Below are positions 1-7,518 of a stretch of DNA of 64,000 nt, piece after piece. The notes below the pieces were generated by a model. That model saw nothing but the letters and a program-made list of their open reading frames with translations. It ran no database searches and was not told the DNA's origin. Source of the stretch: JBCCGG01 sp039029395 (lineage in GTDB: Bacteria; Pseudomonadota; Alphaproteobacteria; Kiloniellales; JAKSDN01); assembly GCA_039029395.1 (NCBI GenBank), contig JBCCGG010000028.1:1-64000 (forward strand), in the 5' to 3' direction. A program made the translations under genes and the position numbers. Within the stretch, counting starts at the first letter, position 1; every line of letters begins with the position of its first letter.

Positions 1-8
1 CATATTGG

Positions 9-194
9 GCACCTATATTTTTTTTCCGTAATAAGTACAACACACTTCGTATGTGTGTGGTCTAAAGAGCCCTTAATTTACTAACTGTGCTCGACAAGTA
101 TCCATTACCGCGAATAGATGACCTATTAGATCAACTATGCAATGCAAAATGCATTAGTTCGATTGATTTGGCCCAGGGGTACCTAGAAATTTCA
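9..194 (+). mobile_element. Ty3/Gypsy retrotransposon reverse-transcriptase fragment (degenerate, likely eukaryotic)
   Basis: Reading the frame whose codons start at multiples of 3, bases 9-194 give a nearly continuous match to the N-terminal part of Ty3/Gypsy reverse transcriptase. Landmarks in order are APIFF, TLRMCV, RALN, then DKYPLPRIDDLLDQL and SSIDLAQGY. The Asp-Tyr normally found between TLRMCV and RALN is replaced by Val plus a TAA stop at 63-65, so the copy is degenerate. The catalytic FxDD block is not reached; homology stops near base 194. The stretch is AT-rich with non-bacterial codon use, unlike everything after about base 350. These elements are eukaryotic, so I read this as a chimeric contig end or host DNA rather than a bacterial gene. 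The family call is strong; how it came to be here is inference. Confidence 0.85.
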
Positions 195-372
195 GGCGAT
201 TTCCGCCGTCCTTGCATGGGGTCGTTCCAACGAGAAAACGGTCGGGGTCTACCACCTTCCGCCATATCGGCCAGCTCCTGAAAAATGTCTGTTTGATTGC
301 AGTCGGTTAAGTCGTTTTTCTCTGTCAAACTTCGAGCGAGTTGTGCCAAGGCCTTTTATGGCCAGGAGAAAC
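195..372. other. unassigned junction sequence
   Basis: This stretch lies between the reverse-transcriptase fragment and the stop of the LacI gene. Base composition rises from AT-rich to the GC-rich norm of the window by about 350. A minus-strand open frame (349-131) crosses it but runs antisense into the retrotransposon, so it is not a credible whole gene. I cannot say where the join lies inside it. Confidence 0.4.
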
Positions 373-1410
373 TCAGGTGGTCTCGCCGACCACCAGCTCG
401 ACCGGCAGCTTGATCACCGGCTTGGCGAAGGCGCCTTGCTCGAGCCGGGCGATCATCTCCTGGCCGGCGATCTGGCCCAGCTGGTGGGCCGGCGAGCGCA
501 CGGTGGTCAGCACCGGGTCGGAGTACTGCCAGAACTCGAAGCCGTTGAAGCCGGTCACCTTGACCCGGCCCGGCACCGCGATGCCCTTGGCCTTCATCAG
601 CTTGAGCACCGCGATGCCGATCTGGTCGGTCATCGCCATGATGGCGTCGGGCAGGCCGTGGCGCTCGATCGCCGCAGTGACCGCGGCCTGAACCTCGGCG
701 AAGCTGCCGGCGCCGCAGCCGACCCGCTCGACCGTGGTGTCCGGCTCGCCCTTGGCCGCAGCCAGGATTGCCGCCTCGCGCTCGTCGACCGCCTTCCAGC
801 GATTGAGGCTCATCTTGACGAGCAGCAGCCGGCGCGCGCCGCGCCCGATCACGTGGCGGGCCAGCAGGCTGCCGCCGGCGCGGTCGTCCTGCAGCACGCA
901 GCAGGCATCCGGGCCCGCGGCCAGGCGCTCGTAGAGCACGACGACCGGTTGATTCAAGGCCAGCACTTGCTCCAGCATGGCGCGCCGGGCGGCCGGGGCG
1001 CCGGACAGCAGCACGCAGAGCCCGTCGCTGCGCAGGTGGCTCAGCAGGGTTGAGCGCGCCAGCTCCCGGGCCGGCAGGCCTTCCAACTGAAGGGTGTAGC
1101 CCCGGGCATTGAGGCTGGTGCCCAGGCCCGAGATCGCCTGGGTTGTCGAGCCGTCGGAGAGATAGAGCGGCGACTCGTCCACCACGATCATGCCGATCGA
1201 CAGCTGCCGGGCCGAGCGCAGGCTGCGCCCCGCGGTGTCCGGCCGGTAGCCCAGCTGGGCGACCGCGTCGGCGACCCGCTCCCGGGTCGCCTGGCTCATG
1301 GCGCCGTGCTTGCCGTTGACGTAGTTGGAGACCGTCATGGGCGAGACCTGGGCCCGGCGCGCGACCTCCTGCAGGGTCACCTTGGCGAGCTTTGGGGTCG
1401 GCTTGGCGAT
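373..1410 (-). CDS. LacI-family transcriptional regulator (putative ATC start)
   Basis: The protein has about 345 residues, normal for LacI/GalR regulators. It opens with the diagnostic helix-turn-helix (VTLQEVARRAQVS, then TVSNYVNG), followed by a periplasmic-binding-protein-like effector domain. It should bind an operator as a dimer and respond to a small metabolite. The start is unusual. No ATG is in frame near the N-terminus, and an ideal Shine-Dalgarno GAGGAGG (1419-1425) lies 8 bases before an in-frame ATC at 1410-1408. A GTG at 1380 has no ribosome-binding site and would cut directly before the helix-turn-helix; a TTG upstream is also in frame. The LysR gene lies 47 bases upstream in the same direction, so the two may be cotranscribed. 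The family is certain, the effector unknown, and the start uncertain. Confidence 0.88.
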   Translation of the reverse strand: MAKPTPKLAKVTLQEVARRAQVSPMTVSNYVNGKHGAMSQATRERVADAVAQLGYRPDTAGRSLRSARQLSIGMIVVDESPLYLSDGSTTQAISGLGTSLNARGYTLQLEGLPARELARSTLLSHLRSDGLCVLLSGAPAARRAMLEQVLALNQPVVVLYERLAAGPDACCVLQDDRAGGSLLARHVIGRGARRLLLVKMSLNRWKAVDEREAAILAAAKGEPDTTVERVGCGAGSFAEVQAAVTAAIERHGLPDAIMAMTDQIGIAVLKLMKAKGIAVPGRVKVTGFNGFEFWQYSDPVLTTVRSPAHQLGQIAGQEMIARLEQGAFAKPVIKLPVELVVGETT

Positions 1411-1457
1411 CGGCGCGTCCTCCTCGGCTGGGCAGCATGTCCCATGGGGCTGCAAAC

Positions 1458-2354
1458 TTAAAGGGGCGCGAGCGCCGCCAGGGCTTTGTCGAGCCGGGCC
1501 CGGTCGGCGGCCGCGGCGGCAAGCAGGTGATCGCGCAGGGCCCGGACGATCGGCCGCTCGAGCGCGCGCTTGGGGTAGACCAGCCAGTAGGCCCGCTCCC
1601 GGTCGATCGCCAGATCGGAGAGCGGCACCAGGCGCCCGGCGGCTAGCTCTTCGACGGCAAGCGCGACCCGGCAGAGGATCGCCCCGTCGGCCGCCGCCTC
1701 CATCAGGGTCAGGGGATCGCCGACCACCGTGCCCCGACGCGCCGCGGCCGGATCCAGGCCCGCCGCGTCGAACCACCGTGCCCAATCCTCGTGACTGTCC
1801 TCGTGCAGCAGGGGCGTTCGGCTCGGCTCCAGCGCCCCGGCGCCGGCTTGCGCCACCGGCACCAGGGCGGCCGGCAGCAAGCGCTCGGCCGTCAGGCCCG
1901 GCCAGCCGCCCGGGCCCCAGCGGATCGCCAGGTCGCAAGGCTCGCGCGCGAAGTCGACCAGCTCCTGGGAATAGTGCAGGCGCACGTCGATCCCGGGGTG
2001 CGCCTGGAGGAACTCGCGCAGGCACTTGGCCAGCCACTTGGCGCCGATCGGGAAGGTCAGGCTGAGCGCGATCGCGTCGCCGGGCGCGTTTTGTCGCAGG
2101 GTCTCGACGCGCTGGGCGATGGCCTCGAAGGCGGGTGCCACGGCGTCAAGCAGCTCATGGCCCGCGCGGGTCAACTCGAGCCGCCGGGTCAGCCGGCGAA
2201 ACAGCGGCAGGCCGAGCTCCGCCTCGAGCAGCTTGATCTGGTGGCTCACCGCCGATTGGCTGACGCCCAGCTCCGCGCCGGCCTTGGTGAAGCTCAGGCG
2301 GCGGGCGGCGGCCTCGAAGCAGCGCAGGCTTTTGAGCGAGGGCAGGGCGCGCAT
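1458..2354 (-). CDS. LysR-family transcriptional regulator, GcvA-like
   Basis: This 298-residue protein has an N-terminal winged helix-turn-helix (LRCFEAAARRLSFTKAGAELGVSQ, helix near residues 10-40) and a C-terminal substrate-binding fold. The AARRLSFTKAG pattern is typical of the GcvA/AmpR branch. I chose the ATG at 2354 because AGGAG precedes it by 5 bases; an upstream in-frame start at 2387 has none. The gene is divergent from the Rieske oxygenase at 2469, with a 114-base shared control region, so it most likely controls that gene. The LacI gene follows 47 bases downstream. The inducer cannot be predicted. Confidence 0.9.
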   Translation of the reverse strand: MRALPSLKSLRCFEAAARRLSFTKAGAELGVSQSAVSHQIKLLEAELGLPLFRRLTRRLELTRAGHELLDAVAPAFEAIAQRVETLRQNAPGDAIALSLTFPIGAKWLAKCLREFLQAHPGIDVRLHYSQELVDFAREPCDLAIRWGPGGWPGLTAERLLPAALVPVAQAGAGALEPSRTPLLHEDSHEDWARWFDAAGLDPAAARRGTVVGDPLTLMEAAADGAILCRVALAVEELAAGRLVPLSDLAIDRERAYWLVYPKRALERPIVRALRDHLLAAAAADRARLDKALAALAPL

Positions 2355-2468
2355 GACGGCTCCTATGCATGAGCTGGGCCGATCCATAGCAGAAACAAAC
2401 GATGTTTGTCAGCGGGCCGCCCGCGCGGCCTAATGGCCCGAAGTGCAACGGACATGGAGGCGGCGGTC

Positions 2469-3809
2469 ATGACCAGCTTCGAGACCAACGGCCGGACCTA
2501 CGCCGGCTATCACGCGGTGCGCGAACCGGTCTACGACGAGGAGCTTGCCTGCGTCGGACCGCACAGCCCTTGCGGCGAGTACATGCGGCGCTTCTGGCAG
2601 CCGGTCGCCCTGGCCGCCCAGCTGGGCGAGCGGCCCCTGCTGGTGCGCTGCCTGGGCGAGGATCTGGTGCTGTTCCGGGACAAGCGCGGCACGCTCGGCC
2701 TGGTCCACAAGCACTGCCCCCACCGAAATGCTTCGCTCGAGTTCGGCATCGTGAACCAACGGGGCATCCGCTGCTGCTATCACGGCTGGCTGTTCGACGT
2801 GGACGGCACCCTGCTGGAAGCGCCCGAGCAGGCCAATGCTGATCAGCTCTGCCGCAAGGTGCGCCTGGGCGCCTATCCGGTGCTCGACTACAAGGGCCTG
2901 ATCTTCGCCTACCTGGGCCCGCCGGACGGGATCCCGCCGTTCCCGCTCTACGACACCTGCGAGATCGATGGCGGCGAGCTGCTGCCCTACGAGGTGACCT
3001 TGCCGTGCAACTGGCTGCAGGTCGCCGAGAACTCCATGGATCCTCAGCACGTTGTCTTCCTGCACACCCGGGTCAACGAGGTGCAGTTCACCGAGAAGCT
3101 CGGCATCCTGCCTAAAGTGGATTGGCGCGAGCGGCCGATCGGCTTCTTCTACACCAAGGCCCGGCGCATCGACGACGTGGTCTGGATCTCGACCAATGAC
3201 ATCGTGCTGCCGAACTTCACCCAGGCCGGCGCGGTCTACGAAAGCACCGACGGCGAGACTCCCAAGTATTTTGGCCGCAACTCCTTCACGAGGTGGGTCG
3301 TGCCGCTCGACGATACCCACACCGCGGTGCGCGCCTTCCGCCACTTCAATCGCCACGCCGAAAGCGCGCGAGACGAGTGGCGCACGGCCGAGGCGCTCGA
3401 GCGCATCGATATCAGCGAGCTCAAGGACCGGCCCTATGGCGAGCGCCAGCGCAACCCGGGCGACTACGAGGCCTTCGTCGGCCAGGGCGCGATCTCGGCC
3501 CACAGGAACGAGACCCTGGCCGCCTCGGACCGGGGCGTCATCCTCTATCGCCAGCGTTTGCGCCGGGAGATCCGCGCGCTCCAGGCCGGCCGGTCGCCCT
3601 TGCAGCCGTCCTCCCAAGGCACACCGATCCCGACCTATGGCAGCGACACGGTGATCCGCCTGCCGCGTAGCGAGAACGGCGCCGACGGGGACGCGATCCG
3701 CGCCTTGCAGCAGAGGGTGGCCGAGATCTACCAGGAAGGCGATGCCCTACAGGGCGAGGCCCGCTACGCCTTCATGGCAGAGCGCTTGGCCGAGCTGAAC
3801 CAAGGCTAA
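2469..3809 (+). CDS. Rieske non-heme iron oxygenase, alpha subunit (phthalate/vanillate-type)
   Basis: This is a 446-residue aromatic-ring hydroxylating or O-demethylating oxygenase. The Rieske [2Fe-2S] ligands are visible: Cys83-Pro-His85 and Cys102-x2-His105. The mononuclear iron site is also intact, with Asn188, Asp191, His194 and His199 in the NxxDxxHxxxxH pattern. Its length and lone-subunit layout resemble phthalate 4,5-dioxygenase and vanillate demethylase alpha subunits. Those need a separate reductase, and none is encoded beside it. The start at 2469 follows GGAGG by 8 bases. A GST gene begins 11 bases after the stop, which suggests an operon, and a divergent LysR gene lies upstream. 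The substrate is unknown; an aromatic or aryl ether is the likely class. Confidence 0.92.
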   Translation: MTSFETNGRTYAGYHAVREPVYDEELACVGPHSPCGEYMRRFWQPVALAAQLGERPLLVRCLGEDLVLFRDKRGTLGLVHKHCPHRNASLEFGIVNQRGIRCCYHGWLFDVDGTLLEAPEQANADQLCRKVRLGAYPVLDYKGLIFAYLGPPDGIPPFPLYDTCEIDGGELLPYEVTLPCNWLQVAENSMDPQHVVFLHTRVNEVQFTEKLGILPKVDWRERPIGFFYTKARRIDDVVWISTNDIVLPNFTQAGAVYESTDGETPKYFGRNSFTRWVVPLDDTHTAVRAFRHFNRHAESARDEWRTAEALERIDISELKDRPYGERQRNPGDYEAFVGQGAISAHRNETLAASDRGVILYRQRLRREIRALQAGRSPLQPSSQGTPIPTYGSDTVIRLPRSENGADGDAIRALQQRVAEIYQEGDALQGEARYAFMAERLAELNQG

Positions 3810-3820
3810 GGGGCGCCGCG

Positions 3821-4441
3821 ATGGTCCGCCTGTTCCTCGCCAAGAACTCCTATGCCATGAGCAGCCACCTCATCCTCGAGGAGATCGGCCGGCCCTACGA
3901 GCTGGTCGAGGTGGCAATCTTCACCGACCGTCCTGACCCGGCGTTTCTCGCGGTCAGCCCCCACGCCCGGGTGCCGGCCCTGGTCGACGGAGAGGTCGCG
4001 CTTTGCGAGACCGGGGCGATCGCGCTCTATCTGGCGGACAAGCATCCCGAGGCGGGACTGGCCTTCCCGCCCGGCGATCCCGGGCGCGCCCGTCTGCTGC
4101 AATGGTTGTTCTATCTCTCCAGCACCCTGCAGCCCGACGTGATGATTCAGTTCCACCCGGAGCTGACCTTCGGCGACCCGGCGCGGCAGGCAGAGCTTAA
4201 GGCGGCTTCGATGACCCGGCTGGAGAAGATCTGGCCGGTACTGGACGAGGCGCTCGCGCCCGGGCCCTACTTCTTCGGCGACGCGCCAACGGTGGCCGAC
4301 TTCTGCCTCGCCACCCAGGCGATCTGGCCCGAGTGCTTCGCTGAGAGCATCGAGGCTTACCCGCGGATCGCGGCCATGGTCGAGGCGGCCCGGGCGCGGC
4401 CGAGCTTCGCCAGGCTCAAGGCCTGGCACGGATTGGATTGA
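3821..4441 (+). CDS. glutathione S-transferase family protein
   Basis: The protein has 206 residues, the usual GST length. The N-terminal thioredoxin-like half carries a SPHARVPAL segment with the conserved cis-proline and an ET-GAIALYLAD glutathione-binding patch. The C-terminal half is all-helical and contains the typical PTVADFCLATQ motif. It starts 11 bases after the Rieske oxygenase with an AAGGGG ribosome-binding site, so both are probably one transcript. It could conjugate glutathione to, or isomerise, a product of the oxygenase. It resembles beta/theta or maleylacetoacetate-isomerase-like GSTs, but I cannot assign the substrate. Confidence 0.92.
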   Translation: MVRLFLAKNSYAMSSHLILEEIGRPYELVEVAIFTDRPDPAFLAVSPHARVPALVDGEVALCETGAIALYLADKHPEAGLAFPPGDPGRARLLQWLFYLSSTLQPDVMIQFHPELTFGDPARQAELKAASMTRLEKIWPVLDEALAPGPYFFGDAPTVADFCLATQAIWPECFAESIEAYPRIAAMVEAARARPSFARLKAWHGLD

Positions 4442-4447
4442 ACGCGG

Positions 4448-4846
4448 CTATTCGGCCGGATAGGTCGGCTCGGGCGGCAGTTCGGCGGCCGGCCACTTGC
4501 CGTCGTTGCTCAGATCCTCCGGTATTGCGCGCCCGCTGCTATCGGCCGGCACCGGGCCCTCGTAGGGCACGGTCGCAGATTCAGACACCGGCGGCACGTC
4601 CAGGTCGTTGGTGTCCTGGGTCGGGTCGGTGTCGGACCAGTCGACTTGAGTGTCCATGTCCGTGGCGTCGTCGCCCTCGCTCAGACCCGCGCTGTTCAGG
4701 TTGACGTCCATGCCGCTGGTGTCCAGGTCGGAGCCGTCGATGTCGGTCTTGTCGACCTGGCGGTCGTAGTCGCCCTTGAGGTCGCCGGCGGCGGCGGGCA
4801 GGGCGGCCAGCAGCAGGCCGCAGAGACACAAGACGGGAGCTTTCAT
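4448..4846 (-). CDS. small secreted acidic protein of unknown function
   Basis: The 132-residue product begins with a clear Sec signal peptide: a Lys at position 3, a hydrophobic core of leucines and alanines, and an Ala-x-Ala-type cleavage site near residue 20. The mature part is short, strongly acidic (many Asp, with repeated Asp-x-Asp and Asp-Thr pairs) and Pro-rich at the end, and looks disordered. I recognise no domain. It converges on the GST gene with only 6 bases between stops and stands alone before the AGXT2 gene. An acidic periplasmic cation-binding role is possible but unproven. The signal peptide and sustained coding character make it a plausible real gene. Confidence 0.65.
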   Translation of the reverse strand: MKAPVLCLCGLLLAALPAAAGDLKGDYDRQVDKTDIDGSDLDTSGMDVNLNSAGLSEGDDATDMDTQVDWSDTDPTQDTNDLDVPPVSESATVPYEGPVPADSSGRAIPEDLSNDGKWPAAELPPEPTYPAE

Positions 4847-4954
4847 GACGCAGGATCCTCGCGCGGGGGAGACGGGGTCGCCCGCATCATAGGCCGGCCA
4901 TGGTTCCCAGATCCTAAAGATCCTCGGGTAATGTTCCCTTAACCACGATGGTCG

Positions 4955-6277
4955 TCAGAACACCCGGGCGAAGCTCTTTCCGATGGCGTCGGCGAAAAAG
5001 TCCACATCGTTCTCTTCAATACAGAGCGGCGGGCACATGCGCAGCACGTTGCGGTAGGTGCCGGACTTGCTCATGACCAGGCCCATCTCCCGGGTCACCT
5101 CGAAGACCGCCGCGGTTTCCTCGGTCGCCGGCTCTTTGCTCGCTCTGTCCTTGACCAATTCGATCGCGAGCATCAGGCCCCGGCCGCGCACGTCGCCGAT
5201 CACCTCGTAACGCTGCTTTAAGTCTTCGATCACGCTCATCAGCTGACCGCCGACCCTAAGCGCATTGGCCTGCAGGCCGTCGTCCTCGATCGCCCGCAGC
5301 ACCGCCCGGCCGGCGGCGCAGGCGATCGGGTTGGCGCCGTAGGTGTTGAAGTAGAACTTGTCGGCCAAAACCTCGGCCACATGGCGCTTGGCGACCACGG
5401 CGGCGAGCGGCACGCCGTTGCCGATGCCCTTGGCCATGATCACGATGTCGGGCACCACCTCGTGGGGCTCGAACGACCAATAGGTCTTGCCGGTGCGCGC
5501 GAAGCCGGCCTGGACCTCGTCGACCACGGCCAGGCCGCCGGCCGCCCGGACCCGCTCGAAGGCACCCTTCAGGTAGCCGTCGGGCATGGGCACGATGCCG
5601 CCGTAGCCGAGCACCGGCTCGATAATCATGCCGGCCAGCTTGCCGGAGGTGGAGGTCTTGATGACCCCGTCGACCTCGTCCAGGTAGGGCTGCAAGGTGG
5701 CGCCGTGGACGCCCCGGTACTGGTCCGGCGAGGGCACGTGATGGATGCCGCCGAGCAAGGGCACCGGGTGACGGAAGCCCGAGATCCCGGTCAGGGACTG
5801 GGCGCCGAAGGTGGCCCCGTGATAGCCGTTGCGCAGGGCCAGGAAATCGATGTTGCCGGTGTAGCTGCGCGCCATCAGCAAGGCCAGGTCGGCGGCCTCG
5901 GCGCCGCTGTTGGTGAAGTGCACGACCCAGTCGTGACCGGCCGGCATGGTCGCCGCCAGCTCCTCGGCCAGGTGGGCCGGCACCGGGTGGTAGAACATGG
6001 TGGTGCAGTGCTGGAGGGACTGGGCCTGCTCCTGTATCGCCGCCACCACCGCCGGATGGGAGTGGCCGACCGAGATGCAGAGGTTCATGCCCAGAAGATC
6101 CAGGTAGCGCTTGCCGGTCTCGTCCCAAAGGTACTGGCCCTGGCCGCGCTGAAAGATCAGCGGCTCCTTGAAGGGCACGAAGGCGCGCTGGGAGGCGGAA
6201 TAGTACTTCTCGCGCCGGGCGACGATTGCCTCGGTCGACCAGTCGACCTCAAGGGGCGTGGGCGGGCTCACAGCCAT
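4955..6277 (-). CDS. class III PLP aminotransferase, AGXT2-like
   Basis: This 440-residue aminotransferase belongs to the omega (class III) family. Visible features are the PLP phosphate and ring contacts (HFTNSGAEAAD; VVDEVQAGFARTG) and the Schiff-base Lys283 in MAKGIGNG. The closest named family is alanine-glyoxylate aminotransferase 2, which moves amino groups between alanine, glyoxylate/glycine, beta-amino acids and methylated arginines. The ATG at 6277 follows GAGGA by 7 bases. It sits beside a LysR gene and two dimethylglycine/sarcosine-type dehydrogenases, which yield glycine and one-carbon units. A link to glycine/glyoxylate balance is therefore reasonable, but it is inferred from position only. 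Confidence 0.88.
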   Translation of the reverse strand: MAVSPPTPLEVDWSTEAIVARREKYYSASQRAFVPFKEPLIFQRGQGQYLWDETGKRYLDLLGMNLCISVGHSHPAVVAAIQEQAQSLQHCTTMFYHPVPAHLAEELAATMPAGHDWVVHFTNSGAEAADLALLMARSYTGNIDFLALRNGYHGATFGAQSLTGISGFRHPVPLLGGIHHVPSPDQYRGVHGATLQPYLDEVDGVIKTSTSGKLAGMIIEPVLGYGGIVPMPDGYLKGAFERVRAAGGLAVVDEVQAGFARTGKTYWSFEPHEVVPDIVIMAKGIGNGVPLAAVVAKRHVAEVLADKFYFNTYGANPIACAAGRAVLRAIEDDGLQANALRVGGQLMSVIEDLKQRYEVIGDVRGRGLMLAIELVKDRASKEPATEETAAVFEVTREMGLVMSKSGTYRNVLRMCPPLCIEENDVDFFADAIGKSFARVF

Positions 6278-6389
6278 GGCAAGGTCCTCAGGTGTGCGTG
6301 TTCGCCCTCACCCTAGGAGCGCGCGCGAAGGCCCGCAACGGCGCCGGCCCACTATTAGGCGATCTAAAGGGCCCGATAAGCGCGTCTGC

Positions 6390-7376
6390 TTATTCGCCCT
6401 CCGCCGCGCCGTAGTGGCTCGGGTCCAGCCCACCGGGCAGCAAGGGCGCGACTTTGTCGGCGATCGTCGCTTTCAAGACTTGGCGCAGCTCGACGGCCAG
6501 CACCCGGGGGATCGTGCCCAGCTCCTTCTCCCGGGCGATCAAGGTGATGGTGCGCGAGAAGCCGGCGATCGGCAGGGGCAGCACCGAGAGCTTCCAGCCC
6601 TCCATCAGTCCGTCGATCAAAAGCGTCGGGGTCATGATGGAAAAGCCGTGACCGCCGGCCACGGCGGCGATCACCATAGAGGCCCGGTCGGCGTCGATGG
6701 TGCGCGGGAAGCTCAAGCGCACCCGGCGCAGGTGCTGATCGATCTTGCGCCCGACCGGCGACTGGGGCGTGAAGCGGGCAAAGGGCAGGCTCTTGTAGAA
6801 GGCCGCGAAATCGGCGGCCTCGGCTTCCCGGCCGGCCGGCACCACCAGGAAGAAGGGCTCGCGCAGGAGGGTGTGGCGCTCGAGCCCGTCGGAGTCGTAG
6901 AACGGCTCGGAGGTGACCACGATGTCGGCCCGGCGATTGGCCAGAAGCTCGTAGTGATCGCTGGCGAGACCGGCGTGCAGGGTCAGCTCGGGGACCTTGA
7001 AGCGGCCGCGCAGGATCTGGATCAGCTCGGGCGTCAGCGTGGTCGCGATCGAGGCCAGTAGGCCGATGCGCAGCACAGGCAGGGGCAGGGCCTCCAGGCG
7101 CTGGATCTCGGCGGTCAGCTGCTCGATCTCGTTGAGGATGCGCGCGGCGTGGCGCTGCAGGGTGATGCCCGCCCGGGTCAGCGCGACCGGCCGGGTCGTG
7201 CGGTCGAACAGCTTGGTGCCGAGCGCGGTCTCCAGGCTGCGCAGGTTCTGGGAGGCGGCCGACTGGGTCATGCCCAGCAGGGCGGCCGCCTTGGTCACCT
7301 GGTTGGTCTCGACCACGGCGACGAAGACCTCCATGGCCCGGAACAGATTGAAGTCGAAGTCGGCCCGCTTGACCAT
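6390..7376 (-). CDS. LysR-family transcriptional regulator
   Basis: This 328-residue protein has an N-terminal LysR helix-turn-helix (FRAMEVFVAVVETNQVTKAA, then TQSAASQNLRSLE) and a C-terminal co-inducer domain. I placed the start at 7376 (MVKRADF), which has a GGAGAG ribosome-binding site, rather than at 7403. The gene is divergent from the first FAD dehydrogenase at 7519, and the AGXT2 gene follows 112 bases downstream in the same direction. It is the natural candidate to regulate the methylated-glycine cluster. A hairpin with ATAAGC/GCTTAT arms lies just past its stop (about 6375-6392) but lacks a T tract. Confidence 0.9.
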   Translation of the reverse strand: MVKRADFDFNLFRAMEVFVAVVETNQVTKAAALLGMTQSAASQNLRSLETALGTKLFDRTTRPVALTRAGITLQRHAARILNEIEQLTAEIQRLEALPLPVLRIGLLASIATTLTPELIQILRGRFKVPELTLHAGLASDHYELLANRRADIVVTSEPFYDSDGLERHTLLREPFFLVVPAGREAEAADFAAFYKSLPFARFTPQSPVGRKIDQHLRRVRLSFPRTIDADRASMVIAAVAGGHGFSIMTPTLLIDGLMEGWKLSVLPLPIAGFSRTITLIAREKELGTIPRVLAVELRQVLKATIADKVAPLLPGGLDPSHYGAAEGE

Positions 7377-7518
7377 CGCGCTCTCTCCACAGCCTCGATG
7401 CATCCTAGCAAGTCATAACCGATGGTAATCCTCCATAAGAATATCTAATCATCCATGGGGCTGCTTGCGGCGCCATCGGCGATCTCGCAGAGTCGCGGGG
7501 GTATCAAGAGGGGGAACG

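Noticed and set aside
131..349. A 72-codon minus-strand open frame at the contig start
   Set aside because: Its 3' part is antisense to the retrotransposon fragment and it lacks a ribosome-binding site; I could not match it to a transposase.
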